A stretch of DNA of 64,000 bases. It comes from an uncultured bacterium (GTDB taxonomy: Bacteria; Cyanobacteriota; Vampirovibrionia; Gastranaerophilales; Gastranaerophilaceae). The position numbers and the translations under genes are program-made. Positions 9,803 to 19,092 of the stretch are shown here, piece after piece; position 1 is the first letter of the stretch; each line of letters starts with the position of its first letter. The notes under the pieces are model-generated. The model made no database searches and was not told the DNA's origin. It saw only the letters and a list, made by a program, of their open reading frames with translations. The stretch lies in assembly GCA_946622415.1 (NCBI GenBank), contig CAMOPX010000001.1, forward strand, positions 1 through 64,000, written 5' to 3'.

Positions 9803-12800
9803 ATGTTACAATCCGTGCCATCAGCAATAAAACAGGCATTTAAAGGTAGTTTTGTCAAAAAAATCTGCAACTACCTCCATGACTGTGTAAGAGAAGAAGT
9901 TAAATCTTCAACTTTTCGTAATTTAAAAGGCGATAAAGAAAACAAATGGGTATTTTTAGATGGAGATGAAAGATTATTTTCATCATACCCTGATACTTTA
10001 TTACTTGATGGTGCGGATAGTTCACTCACGGAATTAATGATACAATCCGAGATGAATCAAAAAGAAAAATATCTTATCTACGGATACTTATTCTTAGTTG
10101 GCAAAAACGGTAAATCAAAAAAGAATAATGAATTTTTAACACCGATATTGTATGTTCCGGCAAAACTGGAACGCAAGGGAATGAGTATAGAATTGTCGCC
10201 TCAGGAAGAAACATTATCCTTGAATACAGGCGCGATTGCACAATTAATTCAGCGTGAAGATGAACAAGAAACGGATGCAATGTTATCGGGCCTGTTGGAT
10301 GTCGTTCCAACATTACCTCTAAAAGAAGAAGACTTAAATATTTTTCTGACAACCCTAAAATCAATTGTTCCCTCTGTTGAAATTTCTTTATCTGCAGATA
10401 TTAGTGAAAACAAACAGGATGATGCAGATTTTTACAACAGAGAAAATACAATTGATGATATTGTAAACGGGAATTTTGATTTTGATTCCGTAAACGAAAT
10501 TCAAACCCAAAATAAAATTAAAGCGGATTCACTTGCAATAGAAAAATTACAAGCCGTTATATTAACTACGCGTCCGACTGTTACTGCGGGAGTATTGCAT
10601 GAATTAACCCAAATTGCGGATAAACCCTCAGGAACAATCAGAGAAACAGTTCTTAATGTAATTAATCAAGAATTTTTGGAATCAACGGGACAATCGGAAA
10701 TAAAGTTAGAAGATTCCGATATACAAACATTTTTTCCGATTACTCCTTTGAATCTTTCCGATTCTCAAGAAGATGTTATCAGAAAAATCGAACAGAATGA
10801 TTTTTTATCTGTATATGGACCTCCGGGAACGGGAAAAAGTCAAACAATCGTCAATGTTGCAGCACACCTTATTGCAACAGGTAAGACTGTTCTTGTTGCA
10901 TCAAGAATGGATAAAGCAGTTGATGTTGTTGCGCAAAGATTAAATGAATTAAATGCGCCCTATTTGGCTCTTAGAGCAGGAAGGGCAAATTACCAAAAAC
11001 AATTAAATACGGAGCTTCAAGAATTGCTCTCTAATAAAATCGACCTTAATTCAAGCCGTAACGACGATTTGACTGCTGACATTGATGATATGAAGGATTT
11101 ATTAAAAGATATAAAACGTCTTGAAGATTCTGCATTATCGATTTTGTCATTAGAAAAAAAATACACAAAAGTATTTGATGAATACGAAATTTCAAAAGAT
11201 ACAATTTCGGATTTGGTTTTATTGACGGAAAAATTGAAATATCATCAATTAAACGAAGCAAAAAAAATATTTTCAATAATTGAAGAAATTGAAAATAAGT
11301 ATAAAAAATCGCTTTTCGATAAAATAAAATTATTTTTTGATTACAGAAAAATAAAGAAGCTTCTTCATTTAAACAAGGTTTTAAATTCCGAAATATTGAA
11401 GCGTTTGCCGTTGGAACTTAATGTTGTGATGGAGAGCGCTAAACTTGAACAAATTGAAGATGAAATAAATTCAAAAGGCAATCTGCACCAGATATTAAGA
11501 AGAATCAAACTTTTAAAATCAAAACAGAAAAAATTGGCGGTTGATATATTAAAAAATAAAAGAAGAACGGCACTAAAAAATATCTTATCCGATGCACAAA
11601 AAAGAAGACGTCTGATGATACATTCAAAATCTCTTGTATCAAGAAAAACAAATCTGCAAAACAGATTGCTTGAAAAAGAAGATTTTAAGCCGTTATTGTC
11701 AGCTTTTCCCTGCTGGTGCACAACAACATATGCTATATCAAACAGCTTGCCCCTAAAACCTGCAATGTTTGATGTTGTAATTATTGATGAGGCTTCTCAG
11801 TGCGATATTGCATCTTGTATCCCTGTTTTGTACAGAGCAAAAAAAGCAATAATTGTCGGGGATGATAAGCAACTTCCTCATCTTTCATTTTTGGAAAAAG
11901 CAAAGGAGCAAAGCTTCCTTAATCAATACGGAATTGATGATAAATATCAATTAATGTGGAGATTCAGAGAAAATTCCATGTTTGATCTTGCAAACTATTA
12001 TTCAACAACTCCTGTTTTATTGGACGAGCATTTTCGCTCGCCTGCGCCCATAATTGAATTTTCAAGCAGTGAATTTTATTCGGGAAAAATTAAAATTATG
12101 TCTCCTGATATCAACCTTGAAAATACTGTCGAACTGAGGGTCGTAAAAGACGGCTATGTTGATAAAGATGCGACAAGAAATGTTCCCGAATGTGAAGAAG
12201 TAATTAAAACAATACAAGAATTAATTATAAACGATAAAGATAATGAAACTCCGATTTCAATCGGTGTTATTTCTCCTTTCAGAGCTCAGGTGGATTTAAT
12301 AAAAAAAGCCATGCTGAAGGTATTTGATACTGATACAATTTTAAAATACAAACTTGATTGTGGTACCGCGCACACATTTCAGGGTGATGAAAGAGATGTA
12401 ATGCTTTTATCATGGGCATATGCAAATAATTCTTATCCTCAAAGTTTAATGTTTGCTCAAAAACCTAATTTATTTAATGTGGCAATTACCCGTGCAAGAC
12501 ACAAGCTTATTAATTTTATTTCAAAAGAAGTAAATGAGCTTCCGGAAGGTTTATTGAGAAATTATCTTGAATACGTAAAGCGCAGAAATTCAAGAAAATT
12601 CTCCGATACTTTTAAAAACGATTTTGAAAAAACGGTAATTAATGCGATAAAAGAAGAATTTTCAGTTTTGGATAAAGAAGGAAAGATATTTGCGGGAGTG
12701 AATATGGGTTCTGTTTCTGCTGATATAGTAATAGATAAAGTCGTTGTTGAAATAGACGGTGTAGAAGATAATACTGAATGCAGATATGACGATATGAAAA

Positions 12801-12910
12801 AACAAGCAATAATGGAAAGATGCGGATATCAGGTTATAAGAGTGACCAAACGCGAGTGGGATATTTCACCAAACGCTTGTTTAGATAGAATCAGACAGGC
12901 TGTAGTTTAA
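9803..12910 (+). CDS. SF1 (DNA2/NAM7-like) helicase with C-terminal DUF559/Vsr-like nuclease domain
   Basis: GPPGTGKSQTIVNVA (Walker A), VVIIDEASQCDIAS (Walker B), VGDDKQLPH, GTAHTFQGDERDVMLLS, NVAITRARHKL; C-term ADIVIDKVVVEIDG...IMERCGYQVIRVTKREW. Confidence 0.85.
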   Translation: MLQSVPSAIKQAFKGSFVKKICNYLHDCVREEVKSSTFRNLKGDKENKWVFLDGDERLFSSYPDTLLLDGADSSLTELMIQSEMNQKEKYLIYGYLFLVGKNGKSKKNNEFLTPILYVPAKLERKGMSIELSPQEETLSLNTGAIAQLIQREDEQETDAMLSGLLDVVPTLPLKEEDLNIFLTTLKSIVPSVEISLSADISENKQDDADFYNRENTIDDIVNGNFDFDSVNEIQTQNKIKADSLAIEKLQAVILTTRPTVTAGVLHELTQIADKPSGTIRETVLNVINQEFLESTGQSEIKLEDSDIQTFFPITPLNLSDSQEDVIRKIEQNDFLSVYGPPGTGKSQTIVNVAAHLIATGKTVLVASRMDKAVDVVAQRLNELNAPYLALRAGRANYQKQLNTELQELLSNKIDLNSSRNDDLTADIDDMKDLLKDIKRLEDSALSILSLEKKYTKVFDEYEISKDTISDLVLLTEKLKYHQLNEAKKIFSIIEEIENKYKKSLFDKIKLFFDYRKIKKLLHLNKVLNSEILKRLPLELNVVMESAKLEQIEDEINSKGNLHQILRRIKLLKSKQKKLAVDILKNKRRTALKNILSDAQKRRRLMIHSKSLVSRKTNLQNRLLEKEDFKPLLSAFPCWCTTTYAISNSLPLKPAMFDVVIIDEASQCDIASCIPVLYRAKKAIIVGDDKQLPHLSFLEKAKEQSFLNQYGIDDKYQLMWRFRENSMFDLANYYSTTPVLLDEHFRSPAPIIEFSSSEFYSGKIKIMSPDINLENTVELRVVKDGYVDKDATRNVPECEEVIKTIQELIINDKDNETPISIGVISPFRAQVDLIKKAMLKVFDTDTILKYKLDCGTAHTFQGDERDVMLLSWAYANNSYPQSLMFAQKPNLFNVAITRARHKLINFISKEVNELPEGLLRNYLEYVKRRNSRKFSDTFKNDFEKTVINAIKEEFSVLDKEGKIFAGVNMGSVSADIVIDKVVVEIDGVEDNTECRYDDMKKQAIMERCGYQVIRVTKREWDISPNACLDRIRQAVV

Positions 12911-12970
12911 AAAACTCTTCTTCCAATATGTATGCATCTTTTTAATAATAAACGAAGATTTAGTATGAAG

Positions 12971-13010
12971 AGTTTCTTTTCTGTCTTCTTCTTTTCGGTA
13001 AAAAAGAGGC
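12971..13010. repeat. Degenerate/internally deleted copy of the 281-364 element
   Basis: AGTTTCTTTTCTGT and TTCTTTTCGGTAAAA both shared with 281-364, in the same order. Confidence 0.55.
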
Positions 13011-13021
13011 TTTATAAAAAG

Positions 13022-14041
13022 TTAATTTTTTTCGCTTATTTTATCATCAAACTGAAATACTGTTTTAATAAGTAAATGTGCCACAATAAGTGCATTAGAA
13101 GGAATAAAATCAGATGAAATTATTCTGAAATTTTGCATTGTTTTTTCAGACGGAACAACATTTATTCTCATAAAGTCGAAACGAATGTTCATATGGGCTT
13201 CTTTTGCGATTATTTGTATAATTCTTTCAAATTCTTTATAAGGGAAGTCTTCTATAGAAAACAGTTCGACGAGAATGTCGTTGTTTTCACTTGTTATACA
13301 GCAAAGCACGTTAGAAAAATTATTTGTTTGAAAAAGAATTGAGAGAGTGGAGTTTTTAATTTTTTGTTCTTGGTTTTCCGTGACTTTTTTAAAATCCATC
13401 TGTTCATTAAATACGGGGCAATTCAAGGGGATATAAAGAAGCATTATATCTCTTATTGTGTTTGTATCAACAATTGTATTGTGATGTATTGTTGTTAAAA
13501 CAGATAACATTTCTTTTAATTGTGCAACGTCAGAACCGCCGGTTTTAATGGAATTTGTTATTGTTTGAAGCATTTTATCTATTGCTGCTTTTGAATTTTG
13601 GTTTAAAAATTCATTTAATACTTTTGTATCCAACATGGAATTTAAGAATTTTTCGATTGTGCTTTCGCTTATATTTTGTTTTGCAATTTCCTTTACGAAT
13701 TTTTCAATTGTTTCGGGCATTTTTAAGCTGTTTTGAAGATATTTTAAAATTTGCTGGCTTTCGAGTTTGGTTTTTTCAAGAAGCGATGATTCGTTTACCA
13801 TTGTTTCGAGATTTTGATTTAAAAAGCTTTGTTGAAGCGGGTTTTGCGGAGTTTGGGAATTTTGGGCTTCTCCTTGGTTTGCCTGAAACGGTACAAAAGG
13901 CTGATTCATGGGAATAAATGTATTTTGCGGTGCGGGATTTAATAAAGGATTTGCGCCCAAGCCGTTTTGAGCTATAAGATTTGCTCTAATCATAGCCAAA
14001 TTTTGTAATAAATTTACATTGTTAAATGGAAAATTGTTCAT
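13022..14041 (-). CDS. Hypothetical protein with Asn/Gln/Pro-rich N-terminus
   Basis: 339-aa ORF with a TTGACA-N17-TAAAAA-N6-ATG promoter/start arrangement. Confidence 0.75.
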   Translation of the reverse strand: MNNFPFNNVNLLQNLAMIRANLIAQNGLGANPLLNPAPQNTFIPMNQPFVPFQANQGEAQNSQTPQNPLQQSFLNQNLETMVNESSLLEKTKLESQQILKYLQNSLKMPETIEKFVKEIAKQNISESTIEKFLNSMLDTKVLNEFLNQNSKAAIDKMLQTITNSIKTGGSDVAQLKEMLSVLTTIHHNTIVDTNTIRDIMLLYIPLNCPVFNEQMDFKKVTENQEQKIKNSTLSILFQTNNFSNVLCCITSENNDILVELFSIEDFPYKEFERIIQIIAKEAHMNIRFDFMRINVVPSEKTMQNFRIISSDFIPSNALIVAHLLIKTVFQFDDKISEKN

Positions 14042-14047
14042 AGCCTA

Positions 14048-14076
14048 TTTTTAATAAAAACCGTTTGACATGTCAA
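14048..14076 (-). promoter_or_regulatory. Sigma-70-type promoter for 13022-14041, apparently leaderless
   Basis: Minus strand TTGACA (14071-14076), 17-nt spacer, TAAAAA (14048-14053), 6 nt to ATG. Confidence 0.6.
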
Positions 14077-14199
14077 TTTGCGCAAAAACACATGATTATA
14101 TTGCCCATTATTAAGAATTGTAAACCATATTACTGCTCTCAAAATCCTCTAAAATAAGGATGAAAAGGGAATGTTACAGTTGTAGAATATAATTATATA

Positions 14200-14322
14200 A
14201 TTGTTTATTTGCCTTGTAGTAATGTTAAAGATAAAATATTATTATGAAATTAAAAAATTCGGTTTATTAATAAAGAAATTTTTTAATGGGGAAATGGAGG
14301 TTTTGAAATAACCTCCTTTTTT
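14200..14322 (+). ncRNA. Putative small RNA ending in an orphan intrinsic terminator
   Basis: Terminator GGAGGTT(14296-14302)/AACCTCC(14310-14316)+T tract on the + strand, with no + CDS upstream; TATAAT-like motifs near 14190-14205. Confidence 0.35.
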
Positions 14323-14339
14323 TATACTTTTTATGTCTT

Positions 14340-16013
14340 TTATAAATTGGTTTCGGGATTCTTTAATATACTCTCGCTTCTTTTCAGCTGTTTTTCATAC
14401 AAAAGAACCTGCTCTTTATCCCCGATTTTTAATGCTATATCGTAGCCTTGTTTTTTATAATTAATTTCTGAAGGTTCAAGCTCAATAGCTTCTTTTGAAT
14501 ATAAAAGTGCATCTTCTAAATCATTTAAGCCTTCATAACTTCTTGCCATTTGATAGTAATATTTTGCGCAATCCGGTTTTAAGGAAATTGCATTGAATAT
14601 TGTTGTTTTCGCTTCTTCAAATCTGTTTAAATCATTCAGGATTAAGCCTTTAAAATAGTAACTTTGTGAATTATTTTTATCTAATTTTAAATATTCATTA
14701 ATACTGTCCAGGGCATTTTTGTAGTCTTTTAATCTGTAATATATTCTTGTTAAGGAATTATATATGCTGACACAATTTTTATTCAAGCGTTTTACTTCTT
14801 CAATTTGTGTCATTGCGTCAGAATACATATTCACATCAATATATAAATCAATAAGTTCCAGTCTGTAGAATATTGATTCGGGATGTAAAATGAGAGCCTG
14901 TGAATATATTTTAATTGCTTTATTTGGCATTTTAAGGTTTTTATATGCTATTGCAAGTGCATCCAATAAAATACTGTTATCGCTGTGGCTTTTGTACATA
15001 TTTTCCAAAATATCTTTGGCTTTTGGCAGATTTTCGTTTTGCAGATTTATTGTTTGAATGATAATTTTTGCATTGGTATAAAATTTTGAATTTTTTTCTA
15101 CAAGATTCAAATTTAACAAGGCATTTTGGTATTCTGAATTTTTATATAAAATCCAACCTGACAAAAAGTATTTTTCACTCAAATTTTCTTTTGTATTGTT
15201 TATTAAAGAATATTTTATGGAATGATTTAAACATTCAAGGGCTTCCGTGTAATGCGTTGTATCTATATATATTTTTGCTAAATCATAATAATAATCGTTT
15301 TTATTGTTATCTTTTTTAATTGCTGAAATTAAATATTCGATTGCTTTGTTGTAGTTTTTGTTTCTTGCTTCAATCATGCCAAGAAAATATGCAACATCTG
15401 ATATACTGTCATCTAAATTAATACAGCACTGAATTAATTTATTCCAATCTCCTTTTTTAAAAGCAATTCTTGCTAAATCAAGATTAGCAGGCTCGAATGA
15501 ATCATCAATTTCTACAATTTTATTTAATACTTGTTCTCTTTTTTCTTCATCGGCAAGAGATATCAAATATAAAATATTTGGCTCGAGTTTAATATCTTCG
15601 TCCAGCGAATTAAAAATTTCGATTATATCTTTGTTTTTGCCGAGTTTATATAAAACCTTGAAATAATTAAGATAAGAAATTGAATTTTTATAGTTTTCGC
15701 AGATTTTTTGCGCTAAATAGAGTGCTTTTTGGTATTGTTCTTTTTTATAATAAATGTCAAAGCATTTTTGAATACTGTATTTATGAGTGCCGTCAATAGA
15801 CAGCGCCTTTTGAAATTCATTCAGGGCGGAATCTAAATCATTTATTATAATGTACAGTTCTCCGATTTGAGAATGAATTTCCGCATTTTCATGGGTATTA
15901 ACATTGATTTCAAGTGCGGATTTCATAGTATCAATCGCTTCTTGATACTTTTGTTGATTCTTTAAGGCAAATGCCTTACTTATTAATTCAATTTTCTTAT
16001 CACTTTCACTCAT
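14340..16013 (-). CDS. TPR-repeat protein
   Basis: Many 34-aa TPR units, e.g. 'AIDTMKSALEINVNTHENAEIHSQIGELYIIINDLDSALNEFQKALSID'. Confidence 0.85.
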   Translation of the reverse strand: MSESDKKIELISKAFALKNQQKYQEAIDTMKSALEINVNTHENAEIHSQIGELYIIINDLDSALNEFQKALSIDGTHKYSIQKCFDIYYKKEQYQKALYLAQKICENYKNSISYLNYFKVLYKLGKNKDIIEIFNSLDEDIKLEPNILYLISLADEEKREQVLNKIVEIDDSFEPANLDLARIAFKKGDWNKLIQCCINLDDSISDVAYFLGMIEARNKNYNKAIEYLISAIKKDNNKNDYYYDLAKIYIDTTHYTEALECLNHSIKYSLINNTKENLSEKYFLSGWILYKNSEYQNALLNLNLVEKNSKFYTNAKIIIQTINLQNENLPKAKDILENMYKSHSDNSILLDALAIAYKNLKMPNKAIKIYSQALILHPESIFYRLELIDLYIDVNMYSDAMTQIEEVKRLNKNCVSIYNSLTRIYYRLKDYKNALDSINEYLKLDKNNSQSYYFKGLILNDLNRFEEAKTTIFNAISLKPDCAKYYYQMARSYEGLNDLEDALLYSKEAIELEPSEINYKKQGYDIALKIGDKEQVLLYEKQLKRSESILKNPETNL

Positions 16014-16159
16014 AGCAACTATTATATTTTATTTTTATTTTTTATACAATCTTGACATTTTACATTAATTCATTAAATCTAAACCGAATACAGTATTTTT
16101 TTCAATATTGTTCAAGAATTTATACCATAGGTCGTTCGTAATATAAAAAAGGTGAAATT

Positions 16160-16861
16160 ATGAATCCACTCGCAGCAGGAATAAATTTTGACGGAAACGG
16201 ATTGGCGCAATCCATAAATGCAGTTCAACTTGAAATGAACATTATGGATATCTTTGCCCAAAACATAGTAGGTTTTGATAAAGTCGGTTATCAAAGAAAA
16301 GAAGCCGTTGTTTCTTCTTTTGCGGAATATTTAGGTGCGGGTGCATTGTCATACAGTACTGATACGCAAGTCGGAAGAATAGCGGTGACAGAAAATCCGC
16401 TTGATGTTGCGTTATCAGATAAGGGATATTTTCAGGTATTGAATGACGACGGAAGCATTGAACTCACGAGGGACGGAAGATTCAAGCTGGATAAAGACGG
16501 CAACCTTTTAACCCAAAAAAATCAGCGTGTTTTGTCTGCAGGCGGCGCACCTCTTGTATTGCCTTTTGTTCCGGATAATGTAGATAAGATTACAATAGGT
16601 CTGGATGGTAAAATCGGGGTATTTGATTCCGAAAGCAGAGGCCTCGTACCGGCAGGGATTATCGGAGTGGTTTCAGAGGACGGCTCAATAGTTGCCTCAA
16701 ACTGTGTGCGCCAAGGATATGTTGAAAATTCAAATGTATCTTTGGAAAGAGAATACATAGAAATAGCTAACCACAGAAGGTTTTTGGCGGCAAATTCAAA
16801 AATGTTCAAAATCCAAAACGCAAAACTTTCAAACGCAATTCAAACATTAGGACGTGTATAG
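16160..16861 (+). CDS. Flagellar basal-body rod/hook protein (FlgF/FlgG family)
   Basis: NIMDIFAQNIVGFDKVGYQRKEAV N-term, NPLDVALSDKGYFQV, C-term rod helix; start of hook/rod operon. Confidence 0.8.
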   Translation: MNPLAAGINFDGNGLAQSINAVQLEMNIMDIFAQNIVGFDKVGYQRKEAVVSSFAEYLGAGALSYSTDTQVGRIAVTENPLDVALSDKGYFQVLNDDGSIELTRDGRFKLDKDGNLLTQKNQRVLSAGGAPLVLPFVPDNVDKITIGLDGKIGVFDSESRGLVPAGIIGVVSEDGSIVASNCVRQGYVENSNVSLEREYIEIANHRRFLAANSKMFKIQNAKLSNAIQTLGRV

Positions 16862-16871
16862 GTAAAATAAT

Positions 16872-17591
16872 ATGACACATAACATTCAAGGAATAGTTAC
16901 AATAGTTCAGGGAAATATGTTATCTCAATATGACAGATTGGCATATGCTACCCAAAACGTTGCAAATATAAACACAACGGGATATAAGGCTGTCCGCTTT
17001 GAAGATATAATTGATGCCGATGGTTCTGTCCATGGAGTAGAAAGAATTGATAACAGAGTAGGCGACTACGAATTAACAAAAAATCCTCTCGATGTTGCAC
17101 TAACCGGTGCCGGATATTTTCCCGTTACGACTCAAACAGGCGAAATCAGATATACAAGAGACGGTGCATTTACGGTAAATAAAGACGGAATGCTTGTTAC
17201 AAAATTGGGCGATTTGGTCGGTTCAGGCATATATATCGACGGAACCGCAGAAAAAATCGAAATTAGAAACAACGGGGATGTTTATACATATAAAAAATTA
17301 ATGGATGAACCGGAATATACAGGCACAATTCCTGTTGTTGTATTTGAAAATCCTGAAGGCTTATCCGACGCAGGCGGAAATGAATTTGTTGCAACAGAAG
17401 AATCAGGAAAAATGAAGCTTGTTGAAAATCCTGATTATGTAAAGCAATATGGTCTTGAACATTCAAACGCAGATCCTATGAATGAAATATATAAAGTAGC
17501 AAGAATAAATGCTTCTTTGCTCGCATCAGCATCGTTAGAAAAAGCAATCAGAGAAATGTACGATACTGTTATTCAAGATATAACAACATAA
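16872..17591 (+). CDS. Flagellar basal-body rod protein (FlgG/FlgF family)
   Basis: LAYATQNVANINTTGYKAVRFED, TKNPLDVALTGAGYFPV, GSGIYID. Confidence 0.85.
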   Translation: MTHNIQGIVTIVQGNMLSQYDRLAYATQNVANINTTGYKAVRFEDIIDADGSVHGVERIDNRVGDYELTKNPLDVALTGAGYFPVTTQTGEIRYTRDGAFTVNKDGMLVTKLGDLVGSGIYIDGTAEKIEIRNNGDVYTYKKLMDEPEYTGTIPVVVFENPEGLSDAGGNEFVATEESGKMKLVENPDYVKQYGLEHSNADPMNEIYKVARINASLLASASLEKAIREMYDTVIQDITT

Positions 17592-17606
17592 TAAGAGGAT
17601 AAAATA

Positions 17607-17969
17607 ATGAGCTTGATTCCGACAAATTTAATAAATCAACCGCAAAAAATGCTTAATTTAATCGCACAAAGACAAGAAGCTTTGGGTGACAATATAGCAA
17701 ATATGCACACGATAGGCTACAGAAGAAAAGATGTTGATTTTTCTCAATATCTGAATAATTCTCAAACGGCTTCAACTTTAGAAGCAAGAACTATAGAAAA
17801 ATATGGTCCTGCACCAATTGCAAGCGCTCACACCGGCGGTGAACAAAAAACAACGGAAGAAGAATTGGTTCTCATGCAGGAAAATTATATGATATACAAT
17901 GTTGCGGTAAAAGAACTTGCAAGCACAATTACGCAAATAAAAACCGCACTGAATGTTTCGGCTAGTTAG
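17607..17969 (+). CDS. flgB: Flagellar basal-body rod protein FlgB
   Basis: RQEALGDNIANMHTIGYRRKDVDF and C-terminal MQENYMIYNVAVKELASTITQIKTAL. Confidence 0.85.
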   Translation: MSLIPTNLINQPQKMLNLIAQRQEALGDNIANMHTIGYRRKDVDFSQYLNNSQTASTLEARTIEKYGPAPIASAHTGGEQKTTEEELVLMQENYMIYNVAVKELASTITQIKTALNVSAS

Positions 17970-17985
17970 TAAAGGGCTTTAAATT

Positions 17986-18420
17986 ATGGGTTTAATAAAT
18001 GCATTTAATATAGGCGCACAAGGGTTAAATGTTCACAGTAAAAGAGTTGAAATAGCGGCAAAAAATATCGCAAACATTGATACCCCGAATTATACAAGAA
18101 AAATCCCTATTATTTCATCTAATCAAGACCAAAGTTTTGCAACTGTTTTATCGTCTATGGGAATGGGGGCTCTGAATGGTTCCACCGGCATGGGCGGTGT
18201 GAATTTTGACGGTATTGTTGAAGATTCTACTCCCGGAACAAAAATATTCAAACCCGGCCATCCGGACGCCGATAAAGATGGATATATAAGAACTTCAAAT
18301 ACAAATGCCATGGTAGAAATAGCTGATGCAACATTAGCTCAAAGAGCATACGAAGCATCATTGAGTGTAATTACTATTTCAAAAGCAATGGCTGTTTCTG
18401 CATTAGAGATTAATAAATAA
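17986..18420 (+). CDS. flgC: Flagellar basal-body rod protein FlgC
   Basis: AQGLNVHSKRVEIAAKNIANIDTPNYTRK; GYIRTSNTNAMVEIADATLAQRAYEASLSVI. Confidence 0.88.
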   Translation: MGLINAFNIGAQGLNVHSKRVEIAAKNIANIDTPNYTRKIPIISSNQDQSFATVLSSMGMGALNGSTGMGGVNFDGIVEDSTPGTKIFKPGHPDADKDGYIRTSNTNAMVEIADATLAQRAYEASLSVITISKAMAVSALEINK

Positions 18421-18437
18421 TTGAAATAAATCATAAA

Positions 18438-18468
18438 TGTAACAGGGGCTAATATAGCCTCTGTTACA
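18438..18468 (+). terminator. Hairpin terminator between flgC and rplI
   Basis: TGTAACAGGGGC-taatata-GCCTCTGTTACA, 12 bp with one G-U. Confidence 0.7.
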
Positions 18469-18491
18469 GAAATTTATATTTATAATATTTC

Positions 18492-18986
18492 TTACGCTTC
18501 TTCAGTTGTTTCTTCTTCAAAAACTTCTTTAATTGTTTCTGAAGCTGTAACTTCTACGTTTAGTTGAGCTTTAACTTTAGAAGACAATTTGATTGTCATA
18601 ACAAAGTTGCCTATGTGGTTAATCGGATTATCCAATATAATTGATTTTTTGTCGATTTCGATTCCGCATTTTGCAAGAAGTTCTTCAGATAATTTTTTGG
18701 TTGTGATTGTACCGAATAATTTTCCTGATTCACCGGCTTTTGCAGATAAAGAAATTAATCCGATTTTTTCGATTTCTTCTTTTGCAGCAAGTGCTTCTTG
18801 GTGTAATTTTTCAGCTTTAGCTTTAATTCTTGCAATGTTTCTTTCTCTTTGTGCTAATGCGCCTTTTGTTGCAATTTCGGCTAATGAATTAGGAATAAGA
18901 TAGTTTCTTGCGTATCCGTCTTTAACGTTTACGAGGTCACCTACTTCGCCTATATTTTGAACATCTTTTTTTAGTATAACCTGCAT
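18492..18986 (-). CDS. rplI: 50S ribosomal protein L9
   Basis: MQVILKKDVQNIGEVGDLVNVKDGYARNYLIP. Confidence 0.96.
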   Translation of the reverse strand: MQVILKKDVQNIGEVGDLVNVKDGYARNYLIPNSLAEIATKGALAQRERNIARIKAKAEKLHQEALAAKEEIEKIGLISLSAKAGESGKLFGTITTKKLSEELLAKCGIEIDKKSIILDNPINHIGNFVMTIKLSSKVKAQLNVEVTASETIKEVFEEETTEEA

Positions 18987-19092
18987 TGGTTTTCTCCTTA
19001 TATTAATTTATTTTTTTAGTCAGTTTTCAGCATATTGTGATGAGCTAATTTTAATGTTATTTAAAACATGCTGAAATTTCAAGCTTTTTTAA

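Noticed and set aside
9306-12910. Multi-gene defence island around the helicase
   Set aside because: Neighbours (mscL, SPOR protein, hypothetical) show no methyltransferase, toxin or other defence partner.
14041-14100. TTGACA at 14065-14070 as a + strand -35 for the orphan sRNA
   Set aside because: Spacing to the next TATATT is too long (about 26 nt); the reverse complement TTGACA at 14071-14076 fits the minus-strand gene at 17 nt.
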